DNA of 64,000 nt from GWE2-42-39 sp963662895 (GTDB lineage: Bacteria > Bacteroidota > Bacteroidia > Bacteroidales > Prolixibacteraceae). Each line of letters opens with the position of its first letter. The stretch's first letter is position 1. Shown one piece after another: positions 17,190 through 26,003 of this stretch. The DNA lies in the NCBI GenBank assembly GCA_963662895.1, contig OY759981.1, positions 1,798,001 through 1,862,000 on the forward strand, in the 5' to 3' direction. The notes under the pieces were generated by a model, which saw only the letters and a program-made list of their open reading frames with translations, was not told the DNA's origin and ran no database searches. The translations under genes were made by a program, and so were the position numbers.

Positions 17190-19673
17190 TTATTTTTTTT
17201 TCAAAGTTAACCAAAATCCCAGGAACATATTCAGCAGCCCGATAATTAGCATCGACGGGATAGTGCCCCATCGTGGAACCAGAAACAGGCTGACAGCCAG
17301 CGCCCCAAGGGCTGAACCAAACAGATCGGAACTGTATGTTTTCCCGGATATCTGTGCATAATTCCCTTTTTGCAACACACTGGCAAGGGTAAATTGCAAA
17401 CCGGTCAGTCCGCCCAGGATCAGGATTAGCAGGAAACATGTTGCATACACGGTCCCCGGCGCCACTTCTGTATGTTCGGAAAGAACAAATAAAAGACAGG
17501 GCAGCGTTGTAAAAATTCCCATAAGCAGTTGGCCCCGGGATAGCGATTTTTTTTCTGACGGATTCTTAATTGTCTTTCCGAAAAACGATCCGGCTGCCAG
17601 TCCTGCCATAAAACCGGCAAACACGAAACTGGTGAGCAGGTAAATATTTCCGAAGAAAACCTGGAGACCGAAAAGCAACAGTATTTCCATTCCTGAAGCC
17701 GAAAAACCAGTGAGGAACATAGCCTTTGATTCATTACTTCCCTGGAAAAAAAGAAACAGTGACAGGGCAAAAATTACAAAACCCATCAATCCGTATTTCG
17801 CCGGGAAATAACTAAGCCAATATTTTAATTGCTGGCGATAAGCTAATGGCTTCAGGTTCTGATTAATCTCTGCATCCGGGTTTAAGCCCGAGAGAATGGT
17901 CTTCCCCCGGTTTTCCAGGAGATCATCATCGATATAAAATGAATTTACATACTGGTTTTCAATTCCCCGGGACTGTACCGCTTCAGCAATATGGTAAGTC
18001 AGTTCTGCATCCGAAGCAAGGAAATAATTTTTTTCACCGGGTAAAACAATCACGTTCCTGAATATGGTTTTCAGACTTGCTGTAAGGGTCGAATACAAAT
18101 CAGTTGTCTCATCGCTTTGATAGTTGGCCGAGCCGGACAATCCAAATGAAAGGACACCCCCGGGGCCAAGCCTTTTTTTTGCCAGCCTGAAAAATTCGCG
18201 GGTATAAAAACGGTTGGTCTGCAGCGTGGAAGGGGCCGGAAGGTTCAATATAATAACATCGTATTTTTCGTTGGTTTTTCGAAGATACCTGAGAAGGTCA
18301 GAATGAAAAATATGAATCCGGCTGTCTGTTATTTTTTTGAGAGAATCTTTCATCATCCGGAGCATCCACCGGTTTTCTTCAAGACAGTGAATAGCTGTGG
18401 GGTTATATTTTTTCACTTCTGCAATTTGTCCCGTTAGGTCGCCCGACACCAACAGCACGTTTTTGGGCTTTGGGTGCTGGAGCATGGAGAAATGAACCAT
18501 TTCTTCGTTCGCCATGAAATTTTCTGAATCGAAAAGGAGTATATTATTATTGTATACACTCACCTGGGTTTCGCGTTGCGTAATAACGATATTCCCGGAT
18601 GGTGAATCTTTCGAAGCCACGATATGCTGATTGGGAAAAATAAAGCTCCTGATCGTTTTTTCAGGATTGAAAAAAAGAATGAACACCGCAGCCACGATTA
18701 CTGTTACAGACAACCAGGCAAGCTTTCCCCTGTTTTGCCTGAAGCTGATATATAAAAGTGCTATCCCGTTTAAAACAGGCAGTACCAAAAGGCTTTCGAT
18801 GGATGAAAAGACAAAGATAAACACAGCCCCGGAAAGCAGTCCGCCGGCAATACTGCCCAACGATTCGAACCCGTAAACAGGGCCGGTTTGATTTTCCTTA
18901 CTGGCATCGGAATAACATTTTGCAAGAAAGGTGAAAAGAAAACCACTGATCAGGCAAAGGGGCAGCAACAGCAGAAAGGAAGCCGCTAACATTTGCAGCA
19001 GGCTGATCATTGCCCCGATTGGAAAAACGATGTTCTTCAGGAAATTGATCAGAAGAACAACAGCAAAAGGCAGTACCGAAAGCAACAACAAACCGGGAAC
19101 AATGACAGGAAAAGCCCTTTTTATTTTCAGTGGAAAAGAACCCAGCCATGCACCAATCCCGGTCAGTATCATCCAATTTGCAAGAACCATCCCTATAACC
19201 AATTCATTGCCGTTGAATACCGTCAGAAATTCGCGAAGCAGGATCACCTGGGCAATCATTGTTGTACTTCCCAGCAAAAAAGCTGATATCTTCAGGAGGC
19301 CGGGACCTGTATCATTGATGAGGGGTTCTTCTTTCGGTGGTTTTTCTGTTTTCGGATTGCCTTTGAATAAGTGAAGGTAATAATTCAGGTGCCAGATAAA
19401 ATGAAAAAAGCCGATGATGGCCATTGCAATGCCGAACTCAACATGGTACGCCAGCAGTTCATCGTAAAAAGGGATTTCCAGTTTATAATTGATTTTCACA
19501 ACCAAAAGCAGGCCAATCAGGCCAGTGACCAGAAAGGTGAGCAGCAACAGTATATTCCAGAATTTCCGGTGGCCGGCACGGCCCACAATGCCCAGGCGTG
19601 ACAACACAAAGGAAAGCGTGTAAAAAGCAATGACAATAATGCTGATCGGTAATAATGCATAGGCCCTGTTCAT
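17190..19673 (-). CDS. Polytopic membrane protein with spermidine-synthase-like domain
   Basis: About 827 residues. Three N-terminal membrane segments (SIIVIAFYTLSFVL, ILLLLTFLVTGLIGLLLVV, FGIAMAIIGFFHFIW) precede a block of about eight more helices. A Rossmann methyltransferase-like domain follows (about 390-580, VLLVSGDLTGQIAEV and YDVIILNLPAPSTL), then another helical bundle. Fused MFS/spermidine-synthase-like proteins have this plan. The GGGDGG nucleotide loop is altered and the catalytic acidic motif of true aminopropyltransferases (DSSDP-like) reads NLPAP, so real spermidine synthesis is doubtful. Start chosen at the ATG at 19673 (MNRAYALLP) by the membrane topology. The open frame extends to 19790, so an earlier start remains possible. 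It precedes amrS by 7 bp. Confidence 0.8.
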   Translation of the reverse strand: MNRAYALLPISIIVIAFYTLSFVLSRLGIVGRAGHRKFWNILLLLTFLVTGLIGLLLVVKINYKLEIPFYDELLAYHVEFGIAMAIIGFFHFIWHLNYYLHLFKGNPKTEKPPKEEPLINDTGPGLLKISAFLLGSTTMIAQVILLREFLTVFNGNELVIGMVLANWMILTGIGAWLGSFPLKIKRAFPVIVPGLLLLSVLPFAVVLLINFLKNIVFPIGAMISLLQMLAASFLLLLPLCLISGFLFTFLAKCYSDASKENQTGPVYGFESLGSIAGGLLSGAVFIFVFSSIESLLVLPVLNGIALLYISFRQNRGKLAWLSVTVIVAAVFILFFNPEKTIRSFIFPNQHIVASKDSPSGNIVITQRETQVSVYNNNILLFDSENFMANEEMVHFSMLQHPKPKNVLLVSGDLTGQIAEVKKYNPTAIHCLEENRWMLRMMKDSLKKITDSRIHIFHSDLLRYLRKTNEKYDVIILNLPAPSTLQTNRFYTREFFRLAKKRLGPGGVLSFGLSGSANYQSDETTDLYSTLTASLKTIFRNVIVLPGEKNYFLASDAELTYHIAEAVQSRGIENQYVNSFYIDDDLLENRGKTILSGLNPDAEINQNLKPLAYRQQLKYWLSYFPAKYGLMGFVIFALSLFLFFQGSNESKAMFLTGFSASGMEILLLFGLQVFFGNIYLLTSFVFAGFMAGLAAGSFFGKTIKNPSEKKSLSRGQLLMGIFTTLPCLLFVLSEHTEVAPGTVYATCFLLILILGGLTGLQFTLASVLQKGNYAQISGKTYSSDLFGSALGALAVSLFLVPRWGTIPSMLIIGLLNMFLGFWLTLKKK

Positions 19674-20067
19674 CTCCGGATCGTTTTTTAATTGTTCCTG
19701 TATAAATTCCCGGGAGAGGAATTTAAATGATGAATGTAAAATTAAATGAATCTTTGGAATTGACCTTAGAGGTTGTACGACAAAATCCACTTTTTTACCC
19801 CTAAATCCCTTTCGGCAGGCTCAGGTAGCACCTATGAGAGGATTTCCCGAAAATCACTTCTTTCCTGGCTCCCCCACAGGGGGCCTACTCTCTGTTCACA
19901 GGTTAATTTGGAACAAGGCTTCCGGAACACCATTCCCATTGCCGGAAGAATAACAAAAAATGTTACATAGTGAAATTAAAAAAATAACATATAAAAAAGA
20001 GATTCCTCCCTTATAACTTATTGTATAAATCGTCATTCCGGGTTGCCACCCAAAAATTTTGGGCATA
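19674..20067. other. Intergenic region leading into the tandem repeat array
   Basis: No gene was seen here. It contains scattered inverted stretches, for example CCCCACAGGGGG near 19871, and AT-rich sequence. It leads into the first long repeat at about 20068. The upstream end of the spermidine-synthase-like gene (19674-19790) may belong to that gene. Confidence 0.5.
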
Positions 20068-22268
20068 ATGAGGCAATGACAGGAAAGGTATCTGGAAGTC
20101 AAGTCCCCGGTTCACCGGAAGGTGAAAAGCAGGGGGAGCCAGTCAAAGTAGTCCGGGCCGGCGAAGGCGGGAGCGGTTTTTGGCGGGTCTTCAGGGAGGT
20201 GTGCCGGGAATAAAAAACCGTGAGGCGGGCTGAAGGATGGCTTTGACAAGACTTTTACTTCCTTTTGGTCGACTGCAAAAGGAAGGGCCCCGCCGGGCAG
20301 AGGCTAATACAAAAAAGATAAGAAGAGCAGAAGAAGAGAAAGGTAAGGGGAACAAAAATCCCGGAGGGATGATATTTGAGTAACCCGGGGTAAGAGAGGC
20401 ACGAGCGCAACCCCGGGGTGAATGCAAACAGAATAACCCCGGCCACGGTAGTTCGTCAAAAAAAGCAATGCAGTTATATGGCCGGCAATGCTGAAATGCT
20501 GAAAAAGCGATGTTTTGTATTTGTTTCATATACAGACTTCTGTAAAAATCTGTCATAGGCATGGGACGGGCTGAATTCAGATGTCCCTTCAGGACGTTTT
20601 TGTTTCCCGTTAGTTTTATTTCCCAGGCAGACAATAAACATGGGACAGAATGTGGATCAGGAAGCCGGATCGGTTTTGAAATTTGCTTTAAAATATTGGT
20701 TTTTGGCAAATGGGGGTTGCGGGTTGTAGTTGCTGCAGGGACAAGACCCCCTCCCTCCGGCAAGCCGGAGTACTCCCCCTTGACAAGGGGAGAATTTGGG
20801 CTGGTGCAGAGATGGAGGTCAAGGAGCAAAAAGCGAAGGCATAGCGAAGCCATGAAAGGAAAATCCAATGACAAAAATTACCAATAATGTACTGCACGTC
20901 CTTTTTTCAGAAAATGAGGCAATGACAGGGAAGGTATCTGGAAGTCAAGTCCCCGGTTCACCGGAAGGTGAAAAGCAGGGGTGGCCAGTCAAAGTAGTCC
21001 GGGCCGGCGAAGGCGGGAGCGGTTTTTTGCGGGTCTTCAGGGATGTGTGCCGGGAATAAAAAACCGTGAGGCGGGAGGAAGGATAAGTTTGACAAGACTT
21101 TTACTTCCTTTTGGTCGACTGCAAAAGGAAGGGCCCCGCCGGGCAGAGGCGAATACAAAAAAGATAAGAAGAGCAGAAGAAGAGAAAGGTAAGGGGAACA
21201 AAAATCCCGGAGGGATGATATTTGAGTAACCCGGGGTAAGAGAGGCACGATCGCAACCCCGGGATTGAATGCACCCGGGACACCCCCGGCCACGGTAGTT
21301 CGCTCAAAAAAGCAATGCAGTTGTATGGCCGGAAATAATGAAATGCTAAAAAAGGCGATGTTTTGTATTTTCCTCATATACAAACTCCTGCTAAAATCTG
21401 TCATAGGCATGGGACGGGCTGAATTCAGATGTCCTTTCAGGACGTTTTTGTTTCCCGTTAGTTTTATTTCCCAGGCAGACAATAAACATGGGACAGAATG
21501 TGGATCAGGAAGCCGGATCGGTTTTGAAATTTGCTTTAAAATATTGGTCTTTGGCAAATGGGGGTTGCGGGTTGTAGTTGCTGCAGGGACAAGACCCCCT
21601 CCCTCCGGCAAGCCGGAGTACTCCCCCTTGACAAGGGGAGAATTTGGGCCGGTGCAGAGATGGAGGTCAAGGAGCAAAAAGCGAAGGTGTAGCGAAGGCA
21701 TAGCGAAGCCATGAAAGGAAAATCCAATGACAAAAATTACCAATAATGTACTGCACGTCCTTTTTTCAGAAAATGAGGATATGACAGGGAAGGTATCTGT
21801 AAGTCAAGTCCCCGGTTCACCGGCAGGTGAAAAGCAGGGTTGGCCCGTCAAAGTAGTCCGGGCCGGCGAAGGCTGGAGCGGTTTTTTGCGGGTCTTCAGG
21901 GATGTGTGCCGGGAATAAAAAACCGTGAGGCGGGAGGAAGGATGACTTTGACAAGACTTTTACTTCCTTTTGGTCGACTGCAAAAGGAAGGGCCCTGCCG
22001 GCCAGAGGCGAATACAAAAAAGATAAGAAGAGCAGAAGAAGAGAAAGGTAAGGGGAACAAAAATCCCGGAGGGATGATATTTTAATAACCCGGGGTAAGA
22101 GAGGCACGATTGCAACCCCGGGTTGAATGCAAACAGAATAACCCCGGCCACGGTAGTTCTTCAAAAAAAGTGGTGCAGTTATATGGCCGGAAATGCTAAA
22201 ATGCTGAAAAAAGCGATGTTTTATATTTGATTCATATACAAACTTTTACTAAAATCTGTCATAGGCAT
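20068..22268. repeat. Tandem array of a ~0.85 kb non-coding unit, 2.6 copies
   Basis: Unit 1 runs about 20068-20913, unit 2 about 20914-21772, and unit 3 about 21773-22268. All three share the same landmarks, for example GGTATCTG(G/T)AAGTCAAG at 20087, 20933 and 21792, giving periods of 846 and 859 bp. Unit 3 stops at AAAATCTGTCATAGGCAT, where units 1 and 2 continue with GGGACGGGCTGAATTC. Differences are scattered substitutions and small indels, including a 12-bp microduplication near the end of unit 2. Each unit carries conserved dyads: CTTCCTTTTG/CAAAAGGAAG (20258-20285 in unit 1), ACCCGGGGT/ACCCCGGGG-type arms, and CTCCGGC-AA-GCCGGAG. Long open frames exist on both strands but look like low-complexity read-through, not genes. 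Confidence 0.9.
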
Positions 22269-22391
22269 CCGGCAGTTGCCGGAGAGGAATCTCTCACTCA
22301 CAAAGTTTAAAAGTTTACTTTTTGCAGAAGAACCATCAGACAAGCGCCCCCGACGACTACATGGATGACCAGACTTGAATCCTTCCGTTAC

Positions 22392-22545
22392 CGGGAGAGC
22401 CGTGCTCCTGTTCCTGGAGCACGCTACTCCTAATGCTGGAGCATGCTACTCCTGATGCTGGAGCACACTACTCCTGATGCTGGAGCAGTATGCTCCCGAA
22501 GCGGGAGCATACTGCTCCGGGAACTGGAGTAACCTATTCCCTCTC
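22392..22545. repeat. Seven contiguous 22-bp dyad repeats
   Basis: Units begin at 22392, 22414, 22436, 22458, 22480, 22502 and 22524. Their general form is (C)(T/G)GGAG-CA-N(3-6)-(T)GCTCC/TACTCC-N(4). Each unit carries inverted GGAGCA...TGCTCC arms, so single units and neighbouring units can fold (22480-22501 and 22502-22523 are near-perfect dyads). There are no spacers. The period is not a multiple of three, which argues against a coding repeat. A CTCTCAAAGAGAG hairpin follows at 22541-22553. Confidence 0.85.
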
Positions 22546-22663
22546 AAAGAGAGGAAGGCAAATAAGGAATAACAAAAAAGTAGTTACAAAAAAGAATTAT
22601 ATTGAAATTATGAAAGTTTTGGGAAGTTATCATCTGCTGTCAAGTCAATCATCAAATTTTGTG

Positions 22664-22671
22664 TATATTTG
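22664..22671 (+). promoter_or_regulatory. Candidate -7 promoter for the glycoside-hydrolase-like gene
   Basis: TATATTTG matches TAnnTTTG and lies 82 bp upstream of the ATG at 22754. No good -33 element was seen. Confidence 0.5.
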
Positions 22672-22753
22672 AGATCCATATACACTAACCTGAATAATTC
22701 AGGCTAACATACGCCAAATAATTTATTAATGTCAATTCAATTCAAAGTATAGA

Positions 22754-24970
22754 ATGAAAACGAAATCGAATATCAACAAGCCAGATATCTCTCTAAGACT
22801 GATTTTTTTACTTCCCTTACTGCTGTTGGCTTTCAGTTATAAAGCATTTTCAAATATTATTCCGACCGGAAGTTTCACCAGGATTAATGTCGTTTCTTCT
22901 GCCCTCCCTGTTCAGACCGCAGCAGAGAATCTGCATGTTTTTCTGAAAAAACAGTGCCCGACGGTAAATGTATCCATTGTGACGGATGTCGGGACAGATA
23001 AAAAGCCGGATGCCGGAACCATTATTATTGGTACTACTGCAGAAAGTCCGGTATTGAAACAATGGAAAGAAACGGGTGTTCTCAGCATCTGCGCTTCAGG
23101 TTCAGGGGACGATAGTTATGAAATTGTACAATTAGACAGCTGTATTGCGGTGAACGGTGCAAACCCACGCGCTGTGCTTTACGGCGTATTCGAACTTGAA
23201 GATATTTTTGCTGCGGATATGGGTATTCCTGCCGGTTTTACAAGCCGTGCAGAACCTTCTATGAAAATCAGGATACTTCATCCATTGTCGCCATGCGGTG
23301 AACGGAACGGATTTACAAAATACCTGAAAAGTGATTTTGAATTTATTGCCCGCTGTGGTGGGAATGTTGCCCATCTTACACACGACTGGATGCGGGAAAA
23401 GACCCTGTTCAGCTTCGTACCATCCACTGAATTTCCTAATGCTGCAGACCCCAAAGTTGTGGAAGAAAACCGTAAAATACTTCGTCAATATTTGGATTGG
23501 TGCAAAATTTACGGATTACAGGCAGCAATGTGGCTATGCGAAATGCCTTGTCAGGGAGGAGGTTGGGTGCCGGAACCGAGGCGAAAAGCTTTTTTAGAAC
23601 ATTTCCCTGCCGAATGCCTTTCGGAAAGCGGCACAAAACAAGGGAAAGTACTTTGCCTTGCCCATCCGAAAGTTGAACAGGAATACCGCCGGATGGTCCG
23701 GCAATTGGTTACCGATTTCCCCGAAATATCAATGGTTCTGGTATTCACACTTGATGCAAACGGAGAGTTTTGTGATCCTGCTACCTGTCCGCGTCACAAA
23801 GGAGTCAGTAAACTAACCCAATACAATCATCTTCTCTCCCTTATGGTGGAAGAAGGAAGAAAAGTCAGACCTGACTTTCAGGTGATTTTTGTCGGATGGG
23901 GATGGAAATTCCGGGGCGATCCCGAATTCTTCTCCCGGCAGGAGGCCTTTTCTGAAGGAACCGGCATTACCCTGCCTGCAGATGGAGAAGCCTGGAATTA
24001 TGACCGTAAACTTACCGATCTGCTCTTCCGGTCCCGTGCAATTGCAAAAGAACATCAACAATCTTTCCTCGGCTATGATAATTTTCTCTGGAGTGATGAT
24101 ACATGGTGGAACGATAGCAAAAGAGAAGAAACCAACCTGCCGGAAGGGATCACCTCAATATACGATTACCCGCTAGGTATTGCAGCAAAACTGCGCCGGT
24201 GGCAGAAGCTTGAGGCTGACGGTTTTTTCGACCAATGGGGCACGAAAGCAGAATTCATCCAGCTTAATGCAATTGCTCTTCGGGAGTTGATATTTCATTC
24301 AGAAAATACCAATCCTGATAATGTATATAACTGGGCTCAGTCTCTCTCTGCCAGACGCTTTGGGAAGGATGTAACACCTTATCTGCTATCCGCATGGGAA
24401 GAAATAGAACAGGCGCAACAACTGCTGTCAGACCATACTTATTTTTGGCATGTTCAACGCCCGATGTGGTCGGGGCCGGTGCTTAAATGCCCGCTAACGA
24501 TTGAAGCGTTACAATCCATCGAAATCAGTCATAGGCAAGAACCCCCGAAACCGTATGGTACCCATGATTATGTTCCGTTTCGCAAAGATACTGACTGCGC
24601 ACAGGCCCTTGCTGAGCCGCTACGTCAGGCTGCTGATCATTTCGGCAAGGCGCTGGCTTATCTGCAAACCGCATCACCCCTGGTGAGTCATACAACTTCT
24701 GCTTTCGACCACTGGTATCAACCGGAACCCGGAGCTCCGTCCCGGTTCACGCCGCAACAGTTAATCGGGGAACAAATTATATCCGTTCGTCTCCAGGAAG
24801 CAGTGCAGCGCCGTATGAGCCGCTTTTTTGAAGCATGGGCACTTGTAAAAACATTACCGGATAAAGGGACTCCTGCTTATGAAACGGCATTGTTGAAACT
24901 TAAAAAACTACAGGACGAAGACGGAGCTCCGGATCGTTTGAATAAAGCAAATGAACAAAGGGAGAAATAA
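22754..24970 (+). CDS. Secreted glycoside-hydrolase-like protein (alpha-glucuronidase-type N-terminus)
   Basis: Exported protein of 738 residues. A signal peptide (about 1-33, LIFLLPLLLLAFSYKAFS) is followed by a small alpha/beta domain (about 40-160, with GTIIIGTT and GANPRAVLYGVFELED). This resembles the N-terminal domain that precedes GH67, GH20 and GH84-like TIM barrels. The central region (about 175-480) has barrel-like strands such as SMVLVFTLDANGEFCD and FQVIFVGWGWKF, with acidic residues that could be catalytic. The C-terminal 200 residues are helical. It is likely a periplasmic carbohydrate-active enzyme. I cannot name the family or the substrate. It stands alone between the repeat array and the cobalamin riboswitch, with no SusC/SusD neighbour. 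Confidence 0.7.
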   Translation: MKTKSNINKPDISLRLIFLLPLLLLAFSYKAFSNIIPTGSFTRINVVSSALPVQTAAENLHVFLKKQCPTVNVSIVTDVGTDKKPDAGTIIIGTTAESPVLKQWKETGVLSICASGSGDDSYEIVQLDSCIAVNGANPRAVLYGVFELEDIFAADMGIPAGFTSRAEPSMKIRILHPLSPCGERNGFTKYLKSDFEFIARCGGNVAHLTHDWMREKTLFSFVPSTEFPNAADPKVVEENRKILRQYLDWCKIYGLQAAMWLCEMPCQGGGWVPEPRRKAFLEHFPAECLSESGTKQGKVLCLAHPKVEQEYRRMVRQLVTDFPEISMVLVFTLDANGEFCDPATCPRHKGVSKLTQYNHLLSLMVEEGRKVRPDFQVIFVGWGWKFRGDPEFFSRQEAFSEGTGITLPADGEAWNYDRKLTDLLFRSRAIAKEHQQSFLGYDNFLWSDDTWWNDSKREETNLPEGITSIYDYPLGIAAKLRRWQKLEADGFFDQWGTKAEFIQLNAIALRELIFHSENTNPDNVYNWAQSLSARRFGKDVTPYLLSAWEEIEQAQQLLSDHTYFWHVQRPMWSGPVLKCPLTIEALQSIEISHRQEPPKPYGTHDYVPFRKDTDCAQALAEPLRQAADHFGKALAYLQTASPLVSHTTSAFDHWYQPEPGAPSRFTPQQLIGEQIISVRLQEAVQRRMSRFFEAWALVKTLPDKGTPAYETALLKLKKLQDEDGAPDRLNKANEQREK

Positions 24971-25025
24971 ATTTATCACATTTTAATAAGTATAGGGATT
25001 GTCGTATACTCCAGGCTATCCTTTT

Positions 25026-25058
25026 TTTGAAACTTTCAGAAATAAATCTTTACCTTTG
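25026..25058 (+). promoter_or_regulatory. Promoter of the cobalamin operon
   Basis: TTTG (25026-25029), a 21-nt spacer and TACCTTTG (25051-25058) match the Bacteroidota -33/-7 consensus. Transcription would begin only a few bases before the first conserved riboswitch helix, as expected for a riboswitch leader. Confidence 0.8.
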
Positions 25059-25065
25059 AACCGAC

Positions 25066-25258
25066 TTTGGTGGCTGTTCCCTTTCGGGGGAACGCCTGTA
25101 AAAGGGAATCCGGTGATTTCGGCCTGCCGGAAGATTCCGGAGCAGTCCCCGCTGCTGTAAACCCGTTTTGAATGGTTCCGATCCATTTTTGCCACTGTCC
25201 GGCTTTTGACGGGCGGGAAGGCTGTCGGAACCGGGTAAGCCAGAAGACCTGCCAAATC
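25066..25258 (+). ncRNA. Cobalamin (AdoCbl) riboswitch
   Basis: Conserved cobalamin-aptamer blocks occur in the right order: GGTGGCTGT near 25069, AAAAGGGAATCCGGTG near 25099, CCGGAGCAGTCCCCGCTGCTGTAA near 25137, GCCACTG near 25191, GGGAAGGC near 25215, and the B12 box GTAAGCCAGAAGACCTGCC at 25235-25253. It precedes the genes for corrinoid uptake and adenosylation and should switch them off when adenosylcobalamin is abundant. The ATGAATT/AATTCAT hairpin plus T-rich tail 40 bp downstream is the probable expression platform. Confidence 0.95.
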
Positions 25259-25296
25259 GCTGATTGTTTAATTCGGAACTTCGGGAGAAAGGATCG

Positions 25297-25327
25297 ATGA
25301 ATTCCTGCTAATTCATTTCATTTTTTC
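25297..25327 (+). terminator. Probable riboswitch-controlled terminator
   Basis: ATGAATT (25297-25303) pairs with AATTCAT (25310-25316) across loop CCTGCT and is followed by TTCATTTTTTCT. It lies between the B12 box and the first ATG (25353), so it fits an intrinsic terminator formed in the ligand-bound state. A weaker AAGCT/AGCTT hairpin with a T-run follows at 25330-25352. Confidence 0.6.
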
Positions 25328-25352
25328 TGAAGCTAAAAAAGAAGCTTTTTTT

Positions 25353-26003
25353 ATGAAGGCATTTTCTGCATGGAGCGGTGGCAAAGACTGTATGCTGGCT
25401 TTGTACCGCACGCAACAACAAAAAGAACACACGGTTACCCATTTGGTAAACATGTGCGATGAAGAATCGGGCTTTTCCCGTTCGCACGGACTGAAAAAAG
25501 CGGTTATTGCCCGTCAGGCTGAGTTGCTGGGTATTAAGCTCCTACAGCCCAAAACCAGCCGGAGCGATTACGAAAAAAACTTTAAGAAAGTAATGGCGGG
25601 GTTAAAAGAGGAAGGCGTTGAAGCCGGCATTTTTGGAGATATCTACCTGAATGAACACCGCGACTGGATTGAGCGGGTTTGCCGCGAAAGCGGGATCATC
25701 CCGGTTTTCCCGCTTTGGAAAGTCCCGACGATTGACCTGGCCAGGGAGATGATCCGAGAAGGGTTTAAAATACTGACTGTTTCCGTGTCGGCTGACCATC
25801 TTGACCAGTCGTGGCTTAACCGTGAGTTTAACGCCGAATTCGTGAACGAATACTCCAAACTGGAAGGCCATAAAGACATTTGTGCCGAAAACGGCGAGTT
25901 TCACAGTTTTGTTTATGATGGTCCGAATTTTAAGCATCCGGTGCCCTTTACCAGGGGAAAAACCTATTTCAGTGATAACCACTGGTTTCTTGAGATCGAC
26001 TAA
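25353..26003 (+). CDS. Dph6-like PP-loop ATPase (diphthine-ammonia ligase family)
   Basis: Cytoplasmic protein of 216 residues. It has a PP-loop ATP pyrophosphatase signature near the N-terminus (WSGGKDCMLALY, residues 8-19) and the family motif FGDIYLNEHRDWIERVC, followed by PVFPLWK. Eukaryotic and archaeal Dph6 amidates diphthine on EF2. Bacteria lack diphthamide, so the bacterial paralogues must act on something else. As the first gene behind the cobalamin riboswitch it is predicted to be B12-regulated, and a role in corrinoid amidation or salvage is an inference from this position. Its stop codon directly abuts the next ATG (26004). Confidence 0.85.
   Translation: MKAFSAWSGGKDCMLALYRTQQQKEHTVTHLVNMCDEESGFSRSHGLKKAVIARQAELLGIKLLQPKTSRSDYEKNFKKVMAGLKEEGVEAGIFGDIYLNEHRDWIERVCRESGIIPVFPLWKVPTIDLAREMIREGFKILTVSVSADHLDQSWLNREFNAEFVNEYSKLEGHKDICAENGEFHSFVYDGPNFKHPVPFTRGKTYFSDNHWFLEID

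Noticed and set aside
17190..19790. Annotation as a genuine spermidine synthase
   Set aside because: The nucleotide loop and catalytic acidic motif are altered, and most of the protein is membrane-spanning.
20191..22164. Long minus-strand open frames of 227, 261 and 115 codons in the tandem array, plus plus-strand frames of 108 and 149 codons
   Set aside because: They are copies of one repeat read in several frames on both strands, are low-complexity (Pro/Leu/Ser-rich), match no family I know and have no good start context. They are more likely fortuitous open frames in a repeated non-coding unit.
22392..22545. CRISPR array
   Set aside because: Units are contiguous with no unique spacers and no cas genes are in the window.
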